From: Halopseudomonas aestusnigri
Lineage (GTDB): Bacteria > Pseudomonadota > Gammaproteobacteria > Pseudomonadales > Pseudomonadaceae
DNA: 64,000 nt
Assembly: GCF_002197985.1 (NCBI RefSeq)
Contig: NZ_NBYK01000001.1
Coordinates: 379,023-443,022, forward strand
Direction: 5' to 3'
Shown: one piece after another, positions 50,104 to 57,870 of the stretch
How positions within the stretch are numbered: the stretch's first letter is position 1
Layout of the letters: every line of letters begins with the position of its first letter
Position numbers and translations under genes: made by a program
The notes under the pieces: model-generated
Told to the model about the DNA's origin: nothing
Databases searched by the model: none
What the model saw: the letters and a program-made list of their open reading frames with translations, nothing else

Positions 50104-50757
50104 TCAGGCGGCCGAGGTGGCCGGGCCGCCGAGACGGTTCATCAGGGTGCGCAGCAGTACGCCGTAAAGCGGCAGGAACAGCAGCATGCTGATGAGCAGT
50201 TTGATGGCATAGTCGACGGTAGCGATCTCGACCCAGTGCTCGGCCATGAACGGGTTGCTGCTGTGCCAGAAGGCGACCGAGAAGAAGGCGAAGGTGTCTG
50301 CCAGGTTACCCAGCACGGTCGACAGGCTTGGTGCGATCCACCAGGCCTTGATGCGGCGCAGGCGGTCGAACACCTGAATATCCAGCAATTGCCCGATCAC
50401 GTAGGCAACGAAACTGGCCAGAGAGATGCGCAGCACAAAATCGTTGAACGACAGCAGCGCGTCGATACCACGGTAGCTGCCTTCCTGAAACACCACCGAC
50501 ACTACATAGGACGCAACCAGCGCCGGCAGCATGACGCGCGCAATAACGCGGCGCGCAACCTGTTTGCCGAGCAGGCGAACGGTCAGATCGGTAGCCAGAA
50601 AAATGAACGGAAAGCTGAAGGCGCCCCATGTGGTGTGGTAACCGAACAGGGTGATCGGCAACTGCACCAGGTAATTGCTGGCGATGATGATGGCAATGTG
50701 AAAACTGATCAGCAGTGCGAGCGCGCGGCGCTGCATGCCGGAGGTAAGTACGGTCAT
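50104..50757 (-). CDS. yhhQ: queuosine precursor transporter (YhhQ, COG1738)
   Basis: 217 aa with about six membrane segments. GAFSFPFIFLATDLTVRLLG and the later SFVAYVIGQLLDIQVFDRLR match the YhhQ family, which imports preQ0 or preQ1 for queuosine. AAGGA lies 8 bases before the ATG. The leader contains a preQ1-I-like aptamer, supporting the assignment. Confidence 0.92.
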   Translation of the reverse strand: MTVLTSGMQRRALALLISFHIAIIIASNYLVQLPITLFGYHTTWGAFSFPFIFLATDLTVRLLGKQVARRVIARVMLPALVASYVVSVVFQEGSYRGIDALLSFNDFVLRISLASFVAYVIGQLLDIQVFDRLRRIKAWWIAPSLSTVLGNLADTFAFFSVAFWHSSNPFMAEHWVEIATVDYAIKLLISMLLFLPLYGVLLRTLMNRLGGPATSAA

Positions 50758-50790
50758 GGTCTGTCCTTTTTTACGATTCGAGTCTGCTGA

Positions 50791-50825
50791 CTCGCCGTTT
50801 TGTCAGATGGGGTGAGGGAACCCAT
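50791..50825 (-). ncRNA. preQ1-I riboswitch candidate (type II, Tte-like)
   Basis: Read on the minus strand, ATGGG, an 8-9 base loop starting TTC and ending ACC, and CCCAT form a hairpin followed by an A-rich tail ACAAAACGG. This closely follows the pattern of the Thermoanaerobacter preQ1-I aptamer (TGGGT...ACCCCA, then AACAAAAC). It lies 34 bases before the yhhQ start. A hairpin (CGAGTC, loop AGCA, GACTCG; 50779-50794) follows and overlaps the tail. Confidence 0.7.
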
Positions 50826-50930
50826 GTCGTTCGGGGTCGAACGGCGCGCAATTGTACCGGTTCTGCGCGGATTGACCAGCGTATTCGCTGCATTCCGACC
50901 GGCGGGGCAAGCTCGCCGGCCGGAATCTGC

Positions 50931-51737
50931 TTACTTGGCAGCTTCGTACAGGCCCTGAACGCGGGGAGCAGCAGAGCGCAGTGTCTCAATGCGGCCGGAG
51001 GAAGAGGGGTGGGTGCTCATGAATGCCGGTGGCTCGCCCTGCGATGCGGCCTGCATTTTTTGCCACAGGCTGACAGCGGCTTGTGGGTCATAGCCGGCGC
51101 GTGCGGCCAGCTCCAGGCCAATCAGATCTGCTTCGCTCTCGTTGGCTCGACTGTTCGGCAGCTCCAGGCCATATTGCACCGCCATCTGGGCTGCCTGGCT
51201 TCCGCCTTCGCCCAGGCCCAGCAGGGCGCTGGCCAGTTGGGTGCCCATCTGGGTGGCATAGGCTCGGGAAATAGCCTCGCGGCCATGCTCGCGCAGGGCG
51301 TGGGCAATCTCGTGCCCCATGATCTGGGCTATTTCGGCATCGGTCAGTTGAAGGCGATCGATAATTCCCGAGTAGAACAGAATCTTGCCACCGGGTGAGC
51401 AACTGGCATTGAGCTGGTCATCCTTGATCAGGTTGACTTCCCAGTCCCAGCTGCTGGCATCGGGGCGGAAGTGCGGGACCTGTGCGATCAGCTTGGCGGC
51501 GATGCCATTGAGTCTTCGCACGGTAGCAGCGCTGGTATTCAGCAGCCCCTGCTTTTTGGCTTCAGCCAGGGTCTCGTTGTACGACTCGGCAGCCATCTGG
51601 TTGACCTGCTCGCTGGACAGGCCGCTCATCATATACTGGGTGCGGTTGACGCCGACGTTGCCGCCTTGAGTGGTCTGCACGCTCTGACAGCCAACCAGCA
51701 GCACAACAGGCAGGAGAAGGGTGAATCGCAGTCGCAT
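50931..51737 (-). CDS. M48 family metalloprotease lipoprotein (LoiP-like)
   Basis: 268 aa lipoprotein with lipobox LLVGC. The zinc site is HEIAH (in MGHEIAHALREH), with the third ligand Glu in ANESEADLIGLE. It is similar to LoiP/YcaL-type periplasmic proteases for outer-membrane quality control. The ATG at 51737 begins the signal peptide. An inverted repeat of about 30 bases after the stop (50893-50925) has no T run and may be a weak terminator. Confidence 0.88.
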   Translation of the reverse strand: MRLRFTLLLPVVLLVGCQSVQTTQGGNVGVNRTQYMMSGLSSEQVNQMAAESYNETLAEAKKQGLLNTSAATVRRLNGIAAKLIAQVPHFRPDASSWDWEVNLIKDDQLNASCSPGGKILFYSGIIDRLQLTDAEIAQIMGHEIAHALREHGREAISRAYATQMGTQLASALLGLGEGGSQAAQMAVQYGLELPNSRANESEADLIGLELAARAGYDPQAAVSLWQKMQAASQGEPPAFMSTHPSSSGRIETLRSAAPRVQGLYEAAK

Positions 51738-51804
51738 TGTGCTCTTCCTTGCAAAACGAAGTTGAAATTCGGCCGATGTTCCGCCCGGAAGCACCGGCCC
51801 CGCG

Positions 51805-51939
51805 TTATCTGTTGGCAGCGTCTTCGATGCTGTCGCCGACCTTCTGAATGTCCTTGCCCAGCCCTTCCATCGTGTTGCAGGCGCTCAGGCCGGCAAGGCT
51901 GAACAGGACAGACAGCAGCAGTACCCGTGATCTCTTCAT
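51805..51939 (-). CDS. entericidin-family small lipoprotein
   Basis: 44 aa: a signal peptide with lipobox LSAC, then a short mature peptide CNTMEGLGKDIQKVGDSIED. This matches entericidin A/B-type lipoproteins (bacteriolytic-type envelope peptides). GAGAG lies about 8 bases before the ATG. The gene lies 67 bases upstream of the M48 protease on the same strand. Confidence 0.85.
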   Translation of the reverse strand: MKRSRVLLLSVLFSLAGLSACNTMEGLGKDIQKVGDSIEDAANR

Positions 51940-52141
51940 GCTCTATTCTCTCATCAGGCGTAAAATAGTGTTGCAGGCCTCTGGGGAACAGCCCCGCGGA
52001 CATTCAACGGTGAAAGATTACGTTATTGGACCTGAATTTGGACAATTGTATGCAACGGGCTGCAGATTTTTATGCTGTGGCCGATACTACGGATGAACCG
52101 GTGTTCCGCGCCGCTCTGTCGTTCCCACGTCGAGGTATTTC

Positions 52142-54286
52142 ATGAAATTCAGGTCAATTCAGCTTTCCATTACTGTGCTGGCAGGTGCCTGTCTGTTTAT
52201 CGCTGTTGGCGTCATGACGCTGTACTCGGTTTATTCCGCTGAACGCAGTCAGACGTTGGTGCAGGAACGCTCTCGGGTGTTGATCGATGATCTGGTCAAA
52301 GATCGCCTGATGGCGATTGCCGAAGGCGAGCAGGCGCGTATTCGTCGCTACCTCGAGTATCCGCTGACGGTAGCCACTCAGCTGGCGCAGCTTAACTCGA
52401 TGTTGGGACAGATTCAGGATGACGGGATGCCGGCGCTGATGATGGGGCGCGAGGAAATGACCCGCGTAATCCGCATGACGCTGGAGCAAAGCCCGCAGTT
52501 GTGGGATGCCTACGTGGGCTGGGAGCCGAACTCGCTGGATAACCTCGACAGCTTTTTTGAGGGGGTTGAATCCGACGGCTACAACGGCACGGGTCGCTAT
52601 ATGCCCATGTGGTTCCGTAACGAAAACGGCACTCTGTCGCTGGAAGCACTGGGTGATATGGAGAATGAAACCATCCTCGAAAACGGCGTGCGTGCCGGCG
52701 AGTATTACCTCTGCCCCCGTGAGACGCTGAAGCCCTGTGTGATCGACCCCGCTCCTTACGAGGTCGGCGGCAAGACCGTGCTGCTTGCCTCCTTTACTGT
52801 GCCGATCATCAGCGATGGCGAGTTTATGGGTGCCGCTGGTGCCGATCTGTCGATGGCGTTTTTGCAGCAGATGCTGCACGAGAGCAATCAGGATCTCTAC
52901 GACGGCCAGGGCGAGCAGGCTCTGGTGAGTGCTTCCGGACGGCTGGTTGCGTTCACAGGCGAGGGTGCCAAGCCGGGCGACCATGCCTCTTTGGTGCTTG
53001 ATCAAATGGAAATGGATGCGATCTCCGCTGTGGGCAGGTCCAACGAGCCGCTTTTTCAAATCGAGAGTGAAGGTGTAGATCATCTGCAGCTGATCATGCC
53101 GGTCACGCTGCCGGGCACAGATGTGCGTTGGTCGCTGCTTATCAAGTTGCCGCTTGCGGTGGTCATGCAGGACTTCAACCAGCTTGACGCCGAGCTGACT
53201 GACATGCGTCAACAGGATTCCATGCTGATGACAGGCATCGGTCTGCTGGTTGCACTGGCGGGTCTCGGTGTGATGGTCTTGCTGGCTTACGGCCTGGCCA
53301 AGCCGGCGCGCCAGCTGGTGGTCATGCTGGACGATATTGCCAAGGGCGAAGGGGATCTGACCAAGCGTCTCAATGTGGATAGGGCGGATGAGCTGGGTGA
53401 CATCGCCCGGGGCTTCAATGCCTTCCTCGACAAGCTGCAGGGCATGATTCGTGAGGTTGTCGGTTCGGTTCAGCAGGTCACCGATGCCTCGGAACACACC
53501 GCCGACATAGCGCTGCGGACCAATGATGGCGTGCAGCGTCAACTCAGCGAGATTGATCTGGTCGCGACGGCCGTGACAGAAATGACTGCGACCGCGCAAG
53601 ATGTTGCACGTAACGCCTCGCAGGCGGCCAGCGCGGCTCAGAATGCCGACGGTTCCGCTTCGCACGGTCGTGAGGTGGTGCGGGCAACGTCCGAAACCAT
53701 TCAAAACCTCTCGCAGGATATCCAGCGTGCGGTCGACAGCGTGCAGGCACTGGCACGCGACAGCGAAAATATCACCGGTATTCTGGACACCATTCGTGGT
53801 ATTGCAGAACAAACCAACCTGCTGGCGCTGAACGCGGCCATCGAAGCGGCTCGCGCCGGTGAGCAGGGTCGCGGCTTTGCGGTGGTTGCCGATGAGGTTC
53901 GTAATCTGGCGCAGAAAACCCAGAGCTCGACCGAAGAAATTCAGCATATGATCGAGCAGCTGCAGAACGGGACCCGCGAGACAGTCAAGGTGATGGAGCA
54001 AAGTCGTGCCCGCACCGATCAGAGTGTACTGCAGGCGGAGGAGGCGGATGCAGCCTTGACCTCGATTACCCAGGCAGTATCGGTGATCAATGACATGAAC
54101 AATCAGATCGCGAGTGCCGCCGAGGAGCAGAGCGCCGTTGCCGAGGATATCAATCGCAACGTCATGACCATCGATACGGTCGCCAAGGATGTGGCCAAGG
54201 GTGCCGATGAGGCTTCCCAGGCCAGTGCGTCACTGACCAAGCTGGCAGAGCATCAGCGCCGTCTGATCAATCAGTTCAAGGTTTGA
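52142..54286 (+). CDS. methyl-accepting chemotaxis protein with dCache-type sensor
   Basis: 714 aa. The order is: membrane segment 1 (about residues 8-30), periplasmic dCache-like domain, membrane segment 2 (about 361-385), HAMP domain, then the signalling domain. The conserved hairpin tip [20 protein letters not shown] (about 559-580) is intact. No C-terminal CheR-binding pentapeptide is present. The ligand is unknown. GAGGT precedes the ATG. It overlaps the SRAP gene end by 16 bases (convergent). Confidence 0.92.
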   Translation: MKFRSIQLSITVLAGACLFIAVGVMTLYSVYSAERSQTLVQERSRVLIDDLVKDRLMAIAEGEQARIRRYLEYPLTVATQLAQLNSMLGQIQDDGMPALMMGREEMTRVIRMTLEQSPQLWDAYVGWEPNSLDNLDSFFEGVESDGYNGTGRYMPMWFRNENGTLSLEALGDMENETILENGVRAGEYYLCPRETLKPCVIDPAPYEVGGKTVLLASFTVPIISDGEFMGAAGADLSMAFLQQMLHESNQDLYDGQGEQALVSASGRLVAFTGEGAKPGDHASLVLDQMEMDAISAVGRSNEPLFQIESEGVDHLQLIMPVTLPGTDVRWSLLIKLPLAVVMQDFNQLDAELTDMRQQDSMLMTGIGLLVALAGLGVMVLLAYGLAKPARQLVVMLDDIAKGEGDLTKRLNVDRADELGDIARGFNAFLDKLQGMIREVVGSVQQVTDASEHTADIALRTNDGVQRQLSEIDLVATAVTEMTATAQDVARNASQAASAAQNADGSASHGREVVRATSETIQNLSQDIQRAVDSVQALARDSENITGILDTIRGIAEQTNLLALNAAIEAARAGEQGRGFAVVADEVRNLAQKTQSSTEEIQHMIEQLQNGTRETVKVMEQSRARTDQSVLQAEEADAALTSITQAVSVINDMNNQIASAAEEQSAVAEDINRNVMTIDTVAKDVAKGADEASQASASLTKLAEHQRRLINQFKV

Positions 54287-54921
54287 GCCGGACCTGCGGG
54301 GCTGCAGCAATGCGGCCCCTGGGTAGCCGGGTTGCTGACTGCTGTGCTGACAGGGTAGGCCATCTCGATACGGCTGTCGGCATTCAGCAATAATGGCTGC
54401 AGGGCCGTCACCGCGGTGCTCTCCGCCAGCCATATGGCTTGCTCCGCGCTGTTTAGGGCTGCCGGCATGCGGTCGCTCATCCGGCTTGCCAGGCCTTTGG
54501 CAGGTACGGTGATCAGCGCGCAACTGTCCCAGTACTGACCGTCATCCAGCTGGTAGCGTTCCCAGATCCCCGCCAGTGCCAGCCCGCCTTCCTTGCGCCG
54601 CAGATACCAGGGGTGCTTGCGTTGACCCTGCTGCAGCCAGAGGAAATAGCCGTCGACGGGCAGGATGCAGCGCCGCTGGGCGAAAGCCTGCCGGAACATA
54701 GGTTTTTCGTGCAGGTATTCAGCCCGGGCCGAAAAGCTGGCCCGGCTGAGGTCCTTTAGCCAGCCCGGCGTCAGGTTCCACAGGACAGAGGCGCACTCCA
54801 GCTGGCCTGCTGTCTTGCGCAGAATCAGCAACGGCTTGCCAGGGGCAATATTCCACTGTGGCTTCCAGTCGTCGGGCATTGTGGTATGGGGCTGATTGAA
54901 CTGGGCCAGGCGACCGCTCAT
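54271..54921 (-). CDS. SRAP-family (YedK/HMCES-like) protein lacking catalytic residues
   Basis: 216 aa. The fold matches SOS response-associated peptidases ([38 protein letters not shown]). All four active positions known from YedK are changed: Cys2 is Ser (MSGR), Asn75 is Ser (FSARAE), Glu105 is Leu (GYFLW), and His160 is Ser (RMSDRMP). It should be unable to make the usual abasic-site crosslink. It overlaps the upstream DUF2007 gene by 4 bases. Confidence 0.88.
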   Translation of the reverse strand: MSGRLAQFNQPHTTMPDDWKPQWNIAPGKPLLILRKTAGQLECASVLWNLTPGWLKDLSRASFSARAEYLHEKPMFRQAFAQRRCILPVDGYFLWLQQGQRKHPWYLRRKEGGLALAGIWERYQLDDGQYWDSCALITVPAKGLASRMSDRMPAALNSAEQAIWLAESTAVTALQPLLLNADSRIEMAYPVSTAVSNPATQGPHCCSPAGPAQTLN

Positions 54922-55166
54922 GACTCGGGTAGCTCGCTGTCTTCTTCGTTGATGGGGCTTGCCTGGAGATAGGCATGGATCAGCTCGGTACTGCGATCAA
55001 CGTCTTCGTCTTCAACCCACAGGCCAAGCAGGTCATGCACTGGCAGATCGCCAATGGCCCCCTGCAGATAGCCGCCGCTGATATGGCTGCGGATGTGATG
55101 GTCGGCCAGTACGGCGGTCAGCAAGCTGGCCTCCGCCATGTCGGCGGGACGGTAGATACGCTGCAT
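54918..55166 (-). CDS. DUF2007 family protein
   Basis: 82 aa soluble protein matching the DUF2007 (putative signal-transducing, PII-like) family, with MQRIYRPADMAEASLLTAVL at the start. Function unknown. Its stop overlaps the SRAP start (ATGA). The CPXCG gene ends 2 bases upstream of its start, so the three form an operon. Confidence 0.85.
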   Translation of the reverse strand: MQRIYRPADMAEASLLTAVLADHHIRSHISGGYLQGAIGDLPVHDLLGLWVEDEDVDRSTELIHAYLQASPINEEDSELPES

Positions 55167-55168
55167 GC

Positions 55169-55363
55169 TCAGTCCTGCTCGCGGCGCAGGTCGACGTGAT
55201 AGTCGTCGCCTGCGTCGTCGATCCACAGGCTGACGTGGATCGGCTGGCAGCAGACCTGACAGTCCTCGGTATAGGATTGGGCTCCACCGCTCAGGTCAAG
55301 CAGCAGGGTGATGGGTTCGCCGCAGTGTGGGCAGACCAGATTCGCTTCTTCCAGTGCCTGCAC
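55169..55363 (-). CDS. CPXCG-motif cysteine-rich small protein
   Basis: 64 aa. CPHCG near the N-terminus and CQVCCQP later give a likely zinc ribbon, matching the family of small CPXCG proteins of unknown function. The start is a GTG at 55363 with GGGGA 7 bases upstream. It is the first gene of the CPXCG-DUF2007-SRAP run and is divergent from the acyltransferase gene. Confidence 0.85.
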   Translation of the reverse strand: MQALEEANLVCPHCGEPITLLLDLSGGAQSYTEDCQVCCQPIHVSLWIDDAGDDYHVDLRREQD

Positions 55364-55478
55364 CGTAAAGTCCCCGTACGTCTTGTATGTGACATGCAGT
55401 GTAGCTGCATCGTCAATCTGGCGAAACCACGGTGGGCAACGCATAATGCCCGGCTGACGACAAGACTCTGAGGGTGAC

Positions 55479-56639
55479 ATGAGCGAGTTCGAGGGCATTC
55501 GCCCCTACAACGATGCCGAAGTGCCAGCTGTGCTGGAGCGTCTGCTGTCTGATCAGGAACTGATGCGCATGCTGGCGGGCTACCGCTTCCCGCGCCTCAA
55601 TCGCTGGCTGCCGGGTGGTGCCCGGTCGCTGGTGCAACTGGCGCTCAGGCGCGAGGCCCGCGGCGTCGAATCGGTTGATGATCTTCAGCACAGGCTGGAG
55701 CCCTATCTGGATCGCCTGATCGAAAGCAGCACCCTGGCTGTCACCTACAGTGGCCTGGATAACCTGCGCAGCGATCAGCCCCACCTGTTTATCGCCAACC
55801 ATCGTGACATCGTGATGGATCCGGCGTTTGTCAATTATGCGCTTTACCACGCGGGGCACCCGACGCCACGTATTGCGATTGGCGACAATCTGCTGCAGCG
55901 CCCCTTCGTTGCCGATCTGATGCGCCTGAACAAGAGCTTTATCGTGCACCGCTCACTGACCGGTCGGCGCGAGAAGCTGCAGGCTTACCAGACCCTGTCT
56001 GCCTATATCAGCCACTCGATTGCCGAGGGGCAGTCGATCTGGATTGCTCAGGCGGAGGGGCGAGCGAAGGATGGTCTGGATGAAACCGATTCGGCGATCA
56101 TCAAGATGTTCTGCATGAGCCGCAAGGCCGAACCTGTTGCGGATGTGATTCGCTCGCTGAGCATGGTACCGGTATCGATTTCCTACGAATGGGATCCGTG
56201 TGACGGCATGAAAGCGCGCGAGCTGGAGCAGCGCGCGCGTTCAGGCAGTTACAGCAAGGAGCCGGGCGAGGATGACCGCTCCATTGCCATGGGCCTGACA
56301 GGTTACAAGGGGCGGGTGCATGTGGCGTTTGGCAAGCCGCTGACGGAGACCTTTGACGATGCCAGACAGGTAGCTGCGGCAGTGGATCGGCAGATTCTGG
56401 GTCATTACCGCCTCTATCCGAGCAACTTTCTGGCATTTGAGCACTCAGGCGAACAGGTGCCAACGGCGCTGTCGAACTGGCGTACGGACTACACAGCCAG
56501 CGAGCTGGCGGCCGAGGAACAGCGTTTTGCAGCACGGTTGTCGGCGTTACCCGAGGCGCAGCGGCCATTCTGGCTGCTGCAGTACGCGAACCCGGTGCGC
56601 AGTCGCTTGCGGGTGATCAAGGAGTCGGCCGGCGTCTGA
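55479..56639 (+). CDS. PlsC-like 1-acylglycerol-3-phosphate acyltransferase family protein
   Basis: 386 aa. The acyltransferase motif I is NHRDIVMDPA, and a FIVHRSL motif and a QAEGRAKDG region follow. The N-terminal half has no obvious membrane anchor. It probably acylates glycerol phosphate or a related lipid, but the substrate is uncertain. A good GAGGGTGAC precedes the ATG. Confidence 0.85.
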   Translation: MSEFEGIRPYNDAEVPAVLERLLSDQELMRMLAGYRFPRLNRWLPGGARSLVQLALRREARGVESVDDLQHRLEPYLDRLIESSTLAVTYSGLDNLRSDQPHLFIANHRDIVMDPAFVNYALYHAGHPTPRIAIGDNLLQRPFVADLMRLNKSFIVHRSLTGRREKLQAYQTLSAYISHSIAEGQSIWIAQAEGRAKDGLDETDSAIIKMFCMSRKAEPVADVIRSLSMVPVSISYEWDPCDGMKARELEQRARSGSYSKEPGEDDRSIAMGLTGYKGRVHVAFGKPLTETFDDARQVAAAVDRQILGHYRLYPSNFLAFEHSGEQVPTALSNWRTDYTASELAAEEQRFAARLSALPEAQRPFWLLQYANPVRSRLRVIKESAGV

Positions 56640-56651
56640 TTGCGGTCAGGG

Positions 56652-56927
56652 TCAGACGCGGGTGCTGACCAGACTGAGGAGTAGGGCCAGGCTGAGGCAG
56701 ACGGTGCCGACGCTGTAGAACAGGCGATTGATGCGCTGGTCGCGTTGCTGGCTGATGTCGGAGTCGCTGGGTGGCAGGGTCGCCAGGCGCTGGCGGCCGA
56801 GGCTGCTGCGCAGTTGGGTCGCAATCCACAGCCAGCTGCCATTGACGGCGAAGAACAGGGCCAGGCTGTTGAGGACCAGCGCCGGGTTTTCAAGGTAATA
56901 CAACCAAGCTGCCTGCAGCGGGAACAT
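56652..56927 (-). CDS. small conserved hypothetical membrane protein
   Basis: 91 aa with two hydrophobic segments (about 8-36 and 67-88) around a polar middle (LGRQRLATLPPSDSDISQQR). I recognise no family. GGAGGT lies 6 bases before the ATG, which supports a real gene. It converges with the acyltransferase gene. The 279-bp region upstream has an inverted repeat (ACCACCTCCGGTGGT) near 57112 and an AT-rich stretch. Confidence 0.7.
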   Translation of the reverse strand: MFPLQAAWLYYLENPALVLNSLALFFAVNGSWLWIATQLRSSLGRQRLATLPPSDSDISQQRDQRINRLFYSVGTVCLSLALLLSLVSTRV

Positions 56928-57206
56928 GGCAGAACCTCCGGTGTCTCGGATTCGGGCAACCAGGTTCTATTGGCTTTTTTGTTGGTTACGACGAAACGAA
57001 AAAGGAATGTAACGACGTGCCGGAGTCGGCTCGTCTATTAATAAGCGCGGCAGATGTTATGCCAAGAGGCGATTAAATTCGACACGGTCTGTTCAAAATC
57101 CGATCAACGGTTACCACCTCCGGTGGTCGGTATTGCCTCTCTGCGAGACTGCGCGCACCCTTGTGAAACGGGCCTTGATGCAAGGCGGACCAATTGAGGT
57201 GACGAT

Positions 57207-57668
57207 ATGAAAAATCGGTATATGGTGACTCTGATGCTCGGTGCCGTGCTGGCATTGGGTGGCTGTGCATCTTCGCTGAGCGGCGATGTTTACAGTCGGG
57301 ATGATGCGCGGGCGCCGCAGACCGTGCGTATGGGGACAGTGGAATCGGTGCGTCTGGTGCAGATCGAAGGTACCAAGACCGTGATTGGCCCTGCCGCCGG
57401 GGCGGCCATCGGTGGTGTCGCCGGCAGCTCGGTGGGTGGCGGTCGTGGCAGCGCGATTGCCGCTATTGTCGGCGCAGTGGCTGGCGGAATGGCCGGTGCG
57501 GCAGCCGAGGAGGGTATTACCCGTACTCAGGGCGTGGAAATTATCGTGAACGAAGATGGTGGCTATACTCGTGCCTACGTTCAGGAAGTGGTTGAAGGGG
57601 TTAATTTTGCTCCGGGTGATCGCGTGCGCATCATGTCGGTGAATGGTCAGTCCCGGGTCGTCAAGTAA
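57207..57668 (+). CDS. SlyB-like glycine-zipper outer-membrane lipoprotein
   Basis: 153 aa with lipobox LGGC (Cys22). The glycine-zipper segment (AAGAAIGGVAGSSVGGGRGS and IVGAVAGGMAGAAAEEG, about residues 62-100) probably inserts in the outer membrane. It resembles SlyB/PcpY. GAGGTG lies 6 bases before the ATG. It lies 202 bases upstream of mrpA. Confidence 0.88.
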   Translation: MKNRYMVTLMLGAVLALGGCASSLSGDVYSRDDARAPQTVRMGTVESVRLVQIEGTKTVIGPAAGAAIGGVAGSSVGGGRGSAIAAIVGAVAGGMAGAAAEEGITRTQGVEIIVNEDGGYTRAYVQEVVEGVNFAPGDRVRIMSVNGQSRVVK

Positions 57669-57684
57669 CGCGCATGGAGCCGGA

Positions 57685-57712
57685 ATGGCAGCAGCCAGGG
57701 CGCTGCTGCCAT
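57685..57712 (+). terminator. hairpin after the SlyB-like gene
   Basis: ATGGCAGCAGC pairs perfectly with GCTGCTGCCAT (11 bp) around a 6-base loop, 16 bases after the stop. It has no T run, so termination may need Rho. A second hairpin GTTAC-GCATTTT-GTAAC follows (57719-57735). Confidence 0.55.
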
Positions 57713-57777
57713 AGCGTTGTTACGCATTTTGTAACGGATTCAGCTGCTTGCGTTGCTCGGCGATGGCAGCTTGCCCC

Positions 57778-57783
57778 TATAAT
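57778..57783 (+). promoter_or_regulatory. -10 box of the mrp operon
   Basis: A perfect TATAAT lies 88 bases before the mrpA start. TTGCTC at 57753-57758, spaced 19 bases, is a weak -35. It is the only good promoter signal between the SlyB-like gene and mrpA. Confidence 0.45.
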
Positions 57784-57870
57784 GACGTGCGCCTCCTGAC
57801 CATGCCCATTCCGTAGTTGCGGTATTGCTGGAACGGGAGCCGCAATGGCCATATAAGGAGTAAGTCCTGC

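Noticed and set aside
52154-54001. 615-codon open frame on the minus strand
   Set aside because: It is a shadow of the chemoreceptor gene, whose full domain order on the plus strand is convincing.
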